Below are positions 1 to 6,535 of a stretch of DNA of 12,619 nt, in pieces. The notes under the pieces were generated by a model that saw only the letters and a list, made by a program, of their open reading frames with translations, searched no databases and was not told the origin of the DNA. Each line of letters begins with the position of its first letter. Within the stretch, counting starts at the first letter, position 1. The position numbers and the translations under genes are program-made. Source of the DNA: Pseudomonadota bacterium (lineage in GTDB: Bacteria; Myxococcota; Bradymonadia; UBA4248); the NCBI GenBank assembly GCA_017613855.1, contig JAGACY010000020.1:1-12619 (forward strand), read 5' to 3'.

Positions 1-500
1 CCGGCTCCACACACCAGATCACTTACACAGTAATATACGCCTTTGCCGTCATTCTTACATATTTGGTCCGCAGAGCACTCTATTCCCCGATAATCTTCGC
101 TCTTCTCATCCGTGCTGTCACAGTTTCCCTTTGCACCGCAATATTTCGGGTCATTCGGCTGCACACACCGTCTGTCACACAAAACCTGAGACTCCAGGCA
201 GCCGTCATGACAATAAATATCCTCCTGTTCACCGGATGAAATATGGCATTGAGAATAGTCTCTCGGACAAAACCCCTCGGCCATAATCTTTTGATATTCT
301 GCACATGCCACTTCCGATGACTCTACATCCTTTTCACACAGGACTTTATTTTTCCCGGGGATAATCACCGAAGTGGCGCCTTCACAATCATCTCCATAAT
401 AAACGAGCTCAGACAATGTACACGACGCGATTGTGCCACCTACCATTAAGACACCAATGAATAACCCAAATTCTGACATGAGGTGCATTCTATGATTCAT
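1..500 (-). CDS. Cys-rich lipoprotein, partial (C-terminus beyond left edge)
   Basis: An open frame reads from the ATG at 500-498 down to the window edge without a stop (166 codons visible). The start is supported by GGGAG 8 nt upstream. The N-terminus is a lipoprotein signal peptide: a hydrophobic stretch at residues 11-25 ends in the lipobox I-A-S-C with the lipidated Cys at 27. Fifteen further cysteines follow in about 140 residues. The stretch from 108 to 158 (C-x3-C-V-x-P...Y-C-G-A-K-G-N-C...G-I-E-C...Q-I-C...Y-Y-C) resembles the disulfide-rich C...C...NCGAxGxC modules common in myxococcal surface proteins. It begins 25 nt after the gpsA stop on the same strand, so it is probably the last visible gene of that operon. 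Function is unknown; I infer an exported, disulfide-bonded envelope protein. Methionines at 5 and 8 are possible alternative starts. Confidence 0.85.
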   Translation of the reverse strand, partial: MNHRMHLMSEFGLFIGVLMVGGTIASCTLSELVYYGDDCEGATSVIIPGKNKVLCEKDVESSEVACAEYQKIMAEGFCPRDYSQCHISSGEQEDIYCHDGCLESQVLCDRRCVQPNDPKYCGAKGNCDSTDEKSEDYRGIECSADQICKNDGKGVYYCVSDLVCGA

Positions 501-525
501 TGAATAACTCCCATTCATATCATGA

Positions 526-1566
526 CTACTCAACGCTGCCGGAGCATCTCCATTCGAGTTCATGTTTGAGCTCCCGGCTCATAAGTTCGCGTACAACGTC
601 GACAGGGCTCTTTCCTTCATAGAGCCCTTCATAAACATTCTGCACAATGGGCATATCGACTTTGTATTTTTGAGCAAGTGCAAAGGCACTTTTGGCAGTT
701 TTAACACCTTCGGCAACCGTGATACGGGAACGTTGAATATCTTCGAACGATTCACCTTTTCCGAGTCTAAGACCAAGGTCGCGATTTCTGGATAAATCAC
801 CGTAACAGGTTAATACCAAATCTCCCAGACCACTCAACCCAGAAAGCGTCAAAGCTTCGCCCCCAAGTTTAACACACAAACGCGTCATTTCAGCAAGTCC
901 GCGAGTGACGATGGCTGCAGCAGCATTGTGTCCCAAGCCAAGTCCAGCAACTGCTCCCGCCGCAATGGCAATGACATTCTTCAGTGATCCCCCCAACTCA
1001 ACCCCTAACACATCCGAAGAAGTATAAGCTCGCAGGATATCATTGCTCACCAGAAGCTGCATTTCTTTGCAAATAGCCTGATTATAGCTTGCAATACTGA
1101 CCGAAGTAGCCAGTTCATGCGCCAAATCTATGGCAAATGAAGGGCCTGAAAGATAGCAAACACGATCACGAACCCGCATACCAAGTACAGATTCGATGAC
1201 ATCGCTCATGGGCATGAGTGTATCATTCTCAATGCCCTTTGAAGCGCAGATAATGGGAATACCCGGTTGTAAATAATACCTGAGTTGTGAAAGTACGCCT
1301 CGCAGGACATGGCTTGGCACCACAATGACCAAAAGCGTAATGCCATCCGCAAAAGCCTGCAAATCACTGGTTGCCGTCAGTGAATCGGGCAATGCAATTC
1401 CAGGAAGGAATTTGGAATTAATATGATTTTGATTAATATCGTCTGCTGTTTCCGGTTCAAATGCCCAAATGCGTGCATGCCCAAATTTGAGACACAAATG
1501 GCGGGCTAATGCAGTACCCCAGGCACCACCACCAAGACTGCCTATTTCATCGAAATCATTACGCAT
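526..1566 (-). CDS. gpsA: Glycerol-3-phosphate dehydrogenase [NAD(P)+]
   Basis: This cytoplasmic enzyme reduces dihydroxyacetone phosphate to sn-glycerol 3-phosphate with NAD(P)H, supplying the backbone for phospholipid synthesis. The 346-aa product is full length for the family. Visible signatures are the Rossmann loop G-x-G-A-W-G-T-A-L (residues 12-20), ASKGIE with Lys110, SGPSFA (140-145), the probable catalytic Lys196 in GGSLKNV, the SGLSGLGDL segment (242-250) and SRNRDLG (259-265), whose Arg-Asn-Arg contacts substrate and cofactor in characterised homologues. The start is supported by AAGGTG at 1574-1579, which overlaps the stop codon of the upstream lipoprotein gene; the gap is only 12 nt, so translation is probably coupled. 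The N-terminus runs several residues longer before the Rossmann loop than many homologues. No key residue is missing. Confidence 0.98.
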   Translation of the reverse strand: MRNDFDEIGSLGGGAWGTALARHLCLKFGHARIWAFEPETADDINQNHINSKFLPGIALPDSLTATSDLQAFADGITLLVIVVPSHVLRGVLSQLRYYLQPGIPIICASKGIENDTLMPMSDVIESVLGMRVRDRVCYLSGPSFAIDLAHELATSVSIASYNQAICKEMQLLVSNDILRAYTSSDVLGVELGGSLKNVIAIAAGAVAGLGLGHNAAAAIVTRGLAEMTRLCVKLGGEALTLSGLSGLGDLVLTCYGDLSRNRDLGLRLGKGESFEDIQRSRITVAEGVKTAKSAFALAQKYKVDMPIVQNVYEGLYEGKSPVDVVRELMSRELKHELEWRCSGSVE

Positions 1567-1578
1567 TGGGAAACACCT

Positions 1579-3261
1579 TTATTTCTTAGCAGGAGCGGCC
1601 TGAGCAGGAGCCGCAGCCTGTGGGGCTGTCTGTGCGGGAGCAGCGGCTTTGGGAGCGGCCTGAGCTGGAGCAGCAGCCTGGGGGGCGGCCTGTGCGGGAG
1701 CAGCGGCTTTGGGAGCGGCTTGAGCTGGCGCTGCTGCAGCTTTAGGATCATTGGCCTGGGCTGGCGCTGCTGCGTCCTTGGGAGCTGCCTGTGCCTGAGC
1801 AGGTTTGGCCTGTTTTGCTTTGGCTTCGGCTTCTTTAGCGGCTTTGGCTTCGGCTTCCATCTTTAGAACAGTAAGTCGTTTTTCGAGCAATGCACTCGTA
1901 AACCCAGCCAATTCACCCATCGTCGAGACTTGCATTCCCCAGGCTTTGATGTCTGTTTTTTCATCCGCCAAACCAGTCATCAAAGCGACATCGCTTTCGA
2001 CCCCCAATGTGGACAAACAAGCCAGAGAAAGCATCCGGGTTACCGTCGTCCCTTTGGAAGCCAGTTGTCTAAAGACTTCGAGAGGAATTTGATTGTTCAG
2101 ACTCTGAGGAAGATGAGCACAATAGACGCGCAGTGAGTTCCAGAATGTCATCGAAGGCTGTTCGATAAAGGTCGGATGATCCTCAGGTACTTTAAGAACT
2201 GTGTAGTCATTCGGAATGGACTGGATAAGCGGAGCAAAGCCATCGCGGCCTTTGGCAATCGTAAGCAATTCGAGGCAGTCCCAGCGAATATATCCGGTAC
2301 GATCCGACTGAAGCAGCGTTGTACAGACCTCAACACCGGCTTTTTTCTGAACATTCCGATAATACGTAGCGAGCATAACGTCTTTATAATAGTTGAGATT
2401 GACGTTTTTATACTCGGGATCGGTAATGATTTTCTTTGCCATCGGCAAAAGCTTTTCGGAAGGATTGGAAGCAAACGGAAGCACGTAAGTCCTCGGCATA
2501 TTGGGATACTGAGCCTCAATGCGCTGAAGGAAAATATCGGCGACCATATCATTTGCCCCCGGCAATTGGAGATCGGACAGATTATTGAGCGTCGTCGACA
2601 AAGTCGTGGTCAGTCGGTCACTGGGACGTGAAAGGACTTTATACTTTTTGCCGGATGCTTTCTTTTCGGCTTCTATGGCAGCTTCTTTCTTGAGAGCTTC
2701 TTCAAACTCATTGATAGTTTTTACAATCGCTTTTTTATAAATTGGCAGAGTATTATCCGGACCTATGGCATCGAAAAGTTTCCGCTGTTCCACACGGCCT
2801 GCTTTTTCAATCGAAAGGAAGAAGTTTGCGCTGGTCTCGGGATCGAGCCAATCGATAATGAAAGTAAGCAGTTCCTGACGATTGTCTTCATCCGGTTCAA
2901 CCTGAAGCAGGTAATAAGCAGCATCCTTGACTCTCGTTTCATAGGGAGGGTTTTCTTCGAGCAGCTGATGAAACCGCTTGATGACACCAGCCGTAATATT
3001 GTTGATCTCATCGGATTTAAGCGGCATCAAAGCTTCTGGAATTACCGTACAATTGTTTCGTTCGGTCAAAACCATGATGGCTTCGATTTTAGAATCCAGG
3101 CTAAAACGTGGATTTTGAATGAATTCCTTCATTTTAACCGGCGCACGTTTGTCATGGAACCATTCACGAACCTCTTCGGGTGATTTGGTACATGCGGTAA
3201 ACCCCAGTGCAATGAGGACCAGACAGAAACAAAGGATGGAACGAACTATCGTATTCTTCAT
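1579..3261 (-). CDS. Predicted lipoprotein with helical repeat-like body and Pro/Ala-rich tail
   Basis: The 560-aa product begins with a lipoprotein-type signal peptide: positives at the N-terminus, a hydrophobic core at 8-20, then G-F-T-A-C with Cys24 as the likely lipidation site. Phe at -3 makes the lipobox slightly atypical. Residues 25-460 are rich in Leu, Ala and charged residues and read as successive short helices, reminiscent of HEAT-like repeat proteins, though I cannot assign a named family. Residues 468-486 are a charged Ala/Glu/Lys helix. Residues 487-560 are low-complexity AAPAQ/AAPK/AAPQ repeats that could act as an extended spacer across periplasm or cell wall. The start ATG lies just downstream of a repeat-rich gap, and its ribosome-binding site is weak (GAG about 12 nt upstream). 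It is the first gene of the tight cluster with gpsA and the Cys-rich lipoprotein. Function is unknown. Confidence 0.88.
   Translation of the reverse strand: MKNTIVRSILCFCLVLIALGFTACTKSPEEVREWFHDKRAPVKMKEFIQNPRFSLDSKIEAIMVLTERNNCTVIPEALMPLKSDEINNITAGVIKRFHQLLEENPPYETRVKDAAYYLLQVEPDEDNRQELLTFIIDWLDPETSANFFLSIEKAGRVEQRKLFDAIGPDNTLPIYKKAIVKTINEFEEALKKEAAIEAEKKASGKKYKVLSRPSDRLTTTLSTTLNNLSDLQLPGANDMVADIFLQRIEAQYPNMPRTYVLPFASNPSEKLLPMAKKIITDPEYKNVNLNYYKDVMLATYYRNVQKKAGVEVCTTLLQSDRTGYIRWDCLELLTIAKGRDGFAPLIQSIPNDYTVLKVPEDHPTFIEQPSMTFWNSLRVYCAHLPQSLNNQIPLEVFRQLASKGTTVTRMLSLACLSTLGVESDVALMTGLADEKTDIKAWGMQVSTMGELAGFTSALLEKRLTVLKMEAEAKAAKEAEAKAKQAKPAQAQAAPKDAAAPAQANDPKAAAAPAQAAPKAAAPAQAAPQAAAPAQAAPKAAAPAQTAPQAAAPAQAAPAKK
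1592..1800 (-). repeat. Tandem repeat encoding the Pro/Ala-rich lipoprotein tail
   Basis: Two near-identical 60-bp units (1592-1651 and 1652-1711) are followed by more diverged copies to about 1800. Each 60-bp unit is two 30-bp halves encoding AAAPAQAAPK and AAAPAQAAPQ, so the protein period is 10 residues with Lys and Gln alternating. The similarity at DNA level suggests recent duplication, and copy number may vary between strains. Confidence 0.85.
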
Positions 3262-3302
3262 AACCGGATGTGACTCTAAAGTTTAAAGGTGATTGCGGTT
3301 TT

Positions 3303-3334
3303 AATGCGCAATGCGCAATGCGCAATGCGCAATT
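3303..3334 (+). repeat. Heptamer array, left inverted arm
   Basis: Four exact copies of AATGCGC followed by AATT make a 32-bp array. An inverted array of the same 32-bp length lies at 3533-3564 and matches it at 29 of 32 positions. Short heptamer tandem repeats of this general kind are known from cyanobacterial intergenic regions (STRR elements); whether this is related is not known. Confidence 0.9.
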
Positions 3335-3391
3335 GGATTTGCAAAACTATAGGGACATGCATTTTCCTAAGTAGTCGTATTCTTATTTGAA

Positions 3392-3508
3392 TTAGAATGA
3401 CAAAGCACAGGGAAATGACTGAAGTAAAACTCGCTTTATGCTTAATGAGCAATTGGAATGGAAATACTCAGATGTCATCCTGAAGAGATGAAGTACGGAA
3501 TCCTTTAG
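3392..3508. repeat. Possible degenerate dispersed intergenic repeat with inverted GTCAT ends
   Basis: The plus strand at 3474-3508 begins GTCATCCTGA and continues through GATGAAG to GGAATCC. This resembles the GTCATTCTGA...GAAG...GAATC repeat that I recall seeing between genes in many bacterial genomes. An inverted partner, GTCATTCTAA on the minus strand, lies at 3392-3401. The match is imperfect and rests on pattern memory, so it is tentative. Confidence 0.35.
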
Positions 3509-3532
3509 AACAAATTCTGAGAATACCTTAAT

Positions 3533-3564
3533 AATTGCGCATTACGAATTGCGCATTGCGAATT
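3533..3564 (-). repeat. Heptamer array, right inverted arm
   Basis: Read on the minus strand this is AATTCGC, AATGCGC, AATTCGT, AATGCGC and then AATT. It is the inverted partner of the array at 3303-3334, with three mismatches, and it directly abuts the hairpin that begins at 3565. Confidence 0.88.
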
Positions 3565-3626
3565 GCTTTGGCGTATCGCAGATAGCCAAAGCACGCGGGC
3601 GTATTTGCGGCAAAGCCGCAAATAGC
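3565..3626 (-). repeat. Double bulged-hairpin element, copy downstream of lon
   Basis: On the minus strand, starting 20 nt after the lon stop, two hairpins are separated by 6 nt (3593-3598). The first (3626-3599) has a 10-bp inner stem TATTTGCGGC/GCCGCAAATA, loop TTT, a single bulged C on the 3' side and a short GC outer stem. The second (3592-3565) has outer stem GCTTTGGC/GCCAAAGC, inner stem TATC/GATA, loop TGC and the same single bulged C. There is no T tract, so it is not a standard intrinsic terminator; it could still protect the 3' end of the lon mRNA. A matching doublet in opposite orientation lies at 6303-6358. Confidence 0.85.
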
Positions 3627-3645
3627 AAGCGCTCCATAAGATTAT

Positions 3646-6180
3646 TTATCTTTTTTCTTTGATTTTACCTTTTTTTCGCTCGTTTTTTTTATCGGCAACG
3701 ACTTCTTTTTTATCGGCATCATCCTCTTCGGTACCGGCCAGCAAAGCGGCATTTTTAGCGGCACCTTTCGGAGTATAAAGCACGTTCTTGGGAAGTTTGT
3801 CGAGGTCGAGTTTGCAGCGTTTTTTAAAGACGAAGTTAAAGACTTCCTTATAATGATCGACGAAGAAGAAGGTGAGTTCCTCGCGGATGTGGGCAGGAAG
3901 TTCGTCAACATCGCGGCGGTTTTTGCTGCACATCACGAGGGTTCGTGCGCCTGCGCGTCTGGCGGCGATGACTTTTTCCTTGATGCCGCCGACGGGAAGC
4001 ACATTGCCGGTGAGGGTGATTTCGCCCGTCATGGCAAGGCGCTCGGGAATCGGCTGACCGAGCAGCAATGACAGGATACTCGTCGTGATGGTGATACCGG
4101 CACTGGGGCCGTCCTTAGGAATGGCACCGGCCGGGAAATGCACGTGAAAATCGCATTTCTGGAACATTTCCTCGTTGACATCAAAGACGGGCATATTGGC
4201 GCGGATAAAGCTGAACGCGATTTGAACCGATTCACTCATGACCTCGCCGAGCTGACCGGTAAGTTTAAGCTGGCCGACACCGGGCATTTTGGTCGTCTCG
4301 ATGAAGAGAATTTCGCCGCCGAACTGAGTCCATGCAAGGCCGACAGCGACGCCCGGGAGCAAGCCACGACTGATAACTTCGTCGGTATAGAACGGCATCC
4401 CCAGGAAATCGGAGACATTGTCTGCCGTGATTTTCGAAATAGGCGCCTCGCCCGAGGCGATTTTCTTGGCATTTTTGCGGCAGCATTTGGCGATTTGGCG
4501 TTCGAGTTCACGCACGCCCGCTTCGCGCGTATAGCTGCGGATGATGCGCCTGAGCCCCGTCGGGTTAAATTGCATCTGCTCTTTGGTCAGGCCGTGTTCG
4601 GCAATTTCTTTGGGCACGATGTGACGGCGCGCAATCTGGAACTTCTCTTCGTCGATGTAGCCCGAGAGTTCGATGATTTCCATACGATCGAGAAGTGGCT
4701 TGGGAATTGTCGAGGCATCGTTGGCCGTCGCAATGAACATGACATCCGACAAGTCGAAGCACACATCGAGGTAATGGTCATTAAAAGCGTTATTTTGCGA
4801 GGGATCGAGCACTTCGAGCATGGCACTCGAAGGATCGCCGCGCCAATCGCTGCCGAGTTTGTCGATTTCATCGAGCACGAAAACCGGATTGCGCACACCG
4901 ACGCGCTTGATGCCCTGAATAATCTTGCCAGGCATGGCACCGACATAAGTGCGGCGATGCCCGCGGATTTCGGCTTCATCCTTGAGTCCGCCCAACGAAA
5001 AACCATAGAATTTGCGTTTGAGGGCGCGGTTAATTGAGCGTGCAAGACTGGTTTTGCCGACGCCCGGAGGGCCCAAAAAGCAAATAATCTGACCCTGATG
5101 ATCGGGTTTGAGCTTGCGTACAGCCAAAAATTCGAGGATGCGCTGTTTGATGTCGTCGAGCCCAAAGTGATCCTGTTCAAGAACTTTCTCGGCATACTTG
5201 AGATCGAGGATATCTTCGGTCGATTTATTCCACGGCAAATTGCAGAGCCAGTCGAGATAGGTCCGGATCACATTGGTTTCGCTCGACTCAGGCGTGAGCA
5301 CGCTCAGACGGCTGATTTCTTCATTAGCGCGTGCGGCGGCTTCCTCGCTCATGCCCGAAGACACAATGAGTTCTTTATAATTCTGAACAGCAAGCGCGAT
5401 TTCGTCTTTTTCTTCGCCAAGTTCCTTGCGGATGGCGCGCAGCTGTTCTCGCAGGAAGAATTCGCGTTGGCTGGCTTCGATACGTTCACGAATGGTATCA
5501 TGAATTTTCTGCCCCAAAACGGCGAGATCGAGCTCTTTGACGAGCAGTTCGTAGACCGCCTCGAGACGCTGACGAACGTCGAGCTGTTCGAGTATTTCCT
5601 GGCGTTTTTTATTGGGAATATCAAAATGAGCCGCGATCATATCGGCGAGTTTATTGGGATGATCCATCTGCAGCATGGCAGTGATGAGCTCTCTCGGAAT
5701 GGAAGACTGTTCCATATCGGAAAGCTTGGTCAAACTCGCCTGGATGTTGCGCCAATAAGCCGTCATTTCGTCGGATTCTTCGATAATATCATCGAGATAC
5801 TCGACTTCGGCAATGAGGCGATCGCTCTTGAGGAATGAAAGCACGCGCATTCGGCTGACGCAGTGAACGATCATCGTATAGGAACCATCGGGCATACGTG
5901 CCATACGAATGATATGACCGACACAACCGACTCTGGACAGCTTATCCGCTGTCATTGCGGTCGGGTCTTCACCTTCGCCCCACAAAAATCCGAGATAATC
6001 GCTGTGAGTCTGTGCGCGCTTGACGAGTTCAAGCATAGGCCCGGGCGACACCACAATCGGCATCATGACATCCGGAAAAACGACGTTTTCTGTCAGCGGG
6101 AAAATAAACAGTTTCTCGGGAAGATCTTCTTTGGATGCATTTTTCACGGATTCAAGAAGATCGAGAATGTTATCGCTCAT
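3646..6180 (-). CDS. lon: ATP-dependent protease Lon (S16 family)
   Basis: Lon is a cytoplasmic AAA+ serine protease that degrades misfolded and regulatory proteins. The 844-aa product has the full bacterial layout: an N-terminal substrate-binding LON domain (about 20-215), a coiled-coil helical region (about 215-320), AAA+ ATPase (about 330-590) and C-terminal protease (about 600-785). Visible motifs are Walker A GPPGVGKTS (370-378), Walker B VFVLDEID (433-440), sensor-1 Asn487, LLDRME with Arg499, the catalytic Ser693 in PKDGPSAG and the partner Lys736 in GGIKEK; the Ser-Lys spacing of 43 equals that in E. coli Lon. After the protease domain a Lys/Glu/Asp-rich tail (about 805-844) replaces the usual short end. 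The start has GGAGG 8 nt upstream (6189-6193). It lies alone on its strand, divergent from the surface-protein gene. I see no clear heat-shock promoter. Confidence 0.99.
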   Translation of the reverse strand: MSDNILDLLESVKNASKEDLPEKLFIFPLTENVVFPDVMMPIVVSPGPMLELVKRAQTHSDYLGFLWGEGEDPTAMTADKLSRVGCVGHIIRMARMPDGSYTMIVHCVSRMRVLSFLKSDRLIAEVEYLDDIIEESDEMTAYWRNIQASLTKLSDMEQSSIPRELITAMLQMDHPNKLADMIAAHFDIPNKKRQEILEQLDVRQRLEAVYELLVKELDLAVLGQKIHDTIRERIEASQREFFLREQLRAIRKELGEEKDEIALAVQNYKELIVSSGMSEEAAARANEEISRLSVLTPESSETNVIRTYLDWLCNLPWNKSTEDILDLKYAEKVLEQDHFGLDDIKQRILEFLAVRKLKPDHQGQIICFLGPPGVGKTSLARSINRALKRKFYGFSLGGLKDEAEIRGHRRTYVGAMPGKIIQGIKRVGVRNPVFVLDEIDKLGSDWRGDPSSAMLEVLDPSQNNAFNDHYLDVCFDLSDVMFIATANDASTIPKPLLDRMEIIELSGYIDEEKFQIARRHIVPKEIAEHGLTKEQMQFNPTGLRRIIRSYTREAGVRELERQIAKCCRKNAKKIASGEAPISKITADNVSDFLGMPFYTDEVISRGLLPGVAVGLAWTQFGGEILFIETTKMPGVGQLKLTGQLGEVMSESVQIAFSFIRANMPVFDVNEEMFQKCDFHVHFPAGAIPKDGPSAGITITTSILSLLLGQPIPERLAMTGEITLTGNVLPVGGIKEKVIAARRAGARTLVMCSKNRRDVDELPAHIREELTFFFVDHYKEVFNFVFKKRCKLDLDKLPKNVLYTPKGAAKNAALLAGTEEDDADKKEVVADKKNERKKGKIKEKR

Positions 6181-6238
6181 TATGGCAGCCTCCGGTCTGA
6201 GATTGGCAAAATACGCCGCATACTATCTAACACATTTT

Positions 6239-6369
6239 TAAATGGATAGGGGATTTTTTATAGAACTTTGCCCGGGGAAAGTATGGGATGGTTTTGTATT
6301 GCCGCGCCTAACTGCGTTACGGCGCGCCGAACGGCCTATTGCCTGCGGCAATACGGCCTTATCCATTTA
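6239..6369. mobile_element. MITE-like segment with terminal inverted repeats
   Basis: The segment is bounded by the exact 10-bp inverted repeat TAAATGGATA (6239-6248) and TATCCATTTA (6360-6369). Allowing one mismatch the match extends inwards to 13 bp (TAAATGGATARGG). Inside are the two bulged hairpins at 6303-6358. It has no coding capacity. If the outer TA on each side is read as a target duplication, the layout would fit TA-targeting elements, but the TA is also part of the inverted repeat, so this is not proof. Confidence 0.45.
6303..6358 (+). repeat. Double bulged-hairpin element, copy upstream of lon
   Basis: Two hairpins are separated by 6 nt (6327-6332). The first has outer stem CGCGCC/GGCGCG, inner stem TAAC/GTTA, loop TGC and a single bulged C at 6320. 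The second has outer stem GGCC/GGCC, inner stem TATTGCC/GGCAATA, loop TGC and a single bulged C at 6354. Bulge position, loop and spacer length match the doublet at 3565-3626 read on the other strand. The stem sequences differ between copies while pairing is kept, which points to a selected or self-propagating structure. Confidence 0.85.
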
Positions 6370-6404
6370 TTATGAATAAGAAATACGTACAAATCCACTA
6401 ATAC

Positions 6405-6433
6405 TTGAATTTAAAAAGAAAAAGTACTAATCT
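6405..6433 (+). promoter_or_regulatory. Tentative sigma-70-type promoter for the 1253-aa gene
   Basis: TTGAAT (6405-6410) and TAATCT (6428-6433) are separated by 17 bp in an A-rich stretch about 100 bp before the start codon. The -35 matches four of six consensus bases and the -10 three of six, so support is weak. Confidence 0.28.
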
Positions 6434-6449
6434 TTTCGCGCTAAAATTC

Positions 6450-6485
6450 GACCGTTACAAGCGGTGATGGCCGCTGAGTGCGGTC
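6450..6485 (+). other. Imperfect hairpin in the probable 5' leader
   Basis: GACCG (6450-6454) pairs with CGGTC (6481-6485), and inside it AGCGG (6460-6464) pairs with CCGCT (6471-6475), with a 5-by-5 internal loop. It lies between the tentative promoter and the start codon. It could be a leader structure or operator, or chance. Confidence 0.3.
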
Positions 6486-6535
6486 ATTCCGATTCACCTA
6501 ATTCGTGCATAAAATGCATTTTTTGAGGTATTCTA

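Larger units (their letters stand above)
3262..3645. other. Repeat-rich intergenic region between lon and the lipoprotein operon
   Basis: No plausible gene is seen here. The region holds two inverted heptamer arrays, a pair of short inverted GTCAT[T/C]CT[A/G]A motifs, and a double hairpin just after the lon stop; these are listed separately. A 9-bp direct repeat GCAATTGGA also occurs at 3329-3337 and 3449-3457. The promoter of the 560-aa lipoprotein gene should lie here on the minus strand. TATAGT at 3351-3346 (minus) resembles a -10 box but has no good -35 partner, so I do not call it. Confidence 0.7.
6181..6535. other. Divergent intergenic region between lon and the surface-protein gene
   Basis: This 355-bp region should carry the promoters of both divergent genes. 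It contains a 131-bp segment bounded by inverted repeats with two bulged hairpins inside, one tentative plus-strand promoter and an imperfect hairpin. No gene is seen. Confidence 0.7.

Noticed and set aside
80..304. A 74-codon minus-strand frame near the left edge
   Set aside because: It is out of frame with the Cys-rich lipoprotein that has a ribosome-binding site, signal peptide and lipobox, so it is a shadow of that gene.
3303..3564. CRISPR array
   Set aside because: The units are 7 bp, contiguous and without unique spacers, and no cas gene is present.
3565..3626. Intrinsic terminator for lon
   Set aside because: The hairpins are strong, but no T tract follows in the lon direction. The bulge and doublet layout matches the other copy instead, so it was called a repeat.
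4138..5838. Long plus-strand frames (4138-5037 and 5098-5838) inside lon
   Set aside because: They are antisense to a clearly functional lon, have no recognisable domains and no ribosome-binding site that I can support.
6194..6300. Heat-shock (sigma-32-type or CIRCE-type) promoter for lon
   Set aside because: A CCCCTATCCATTT stretch on the minus strand faintly resembles a sigma-32 -10 box, but no CTTGAA-type -35 is at the right distance and no CIRCE inverted repeat is seen.
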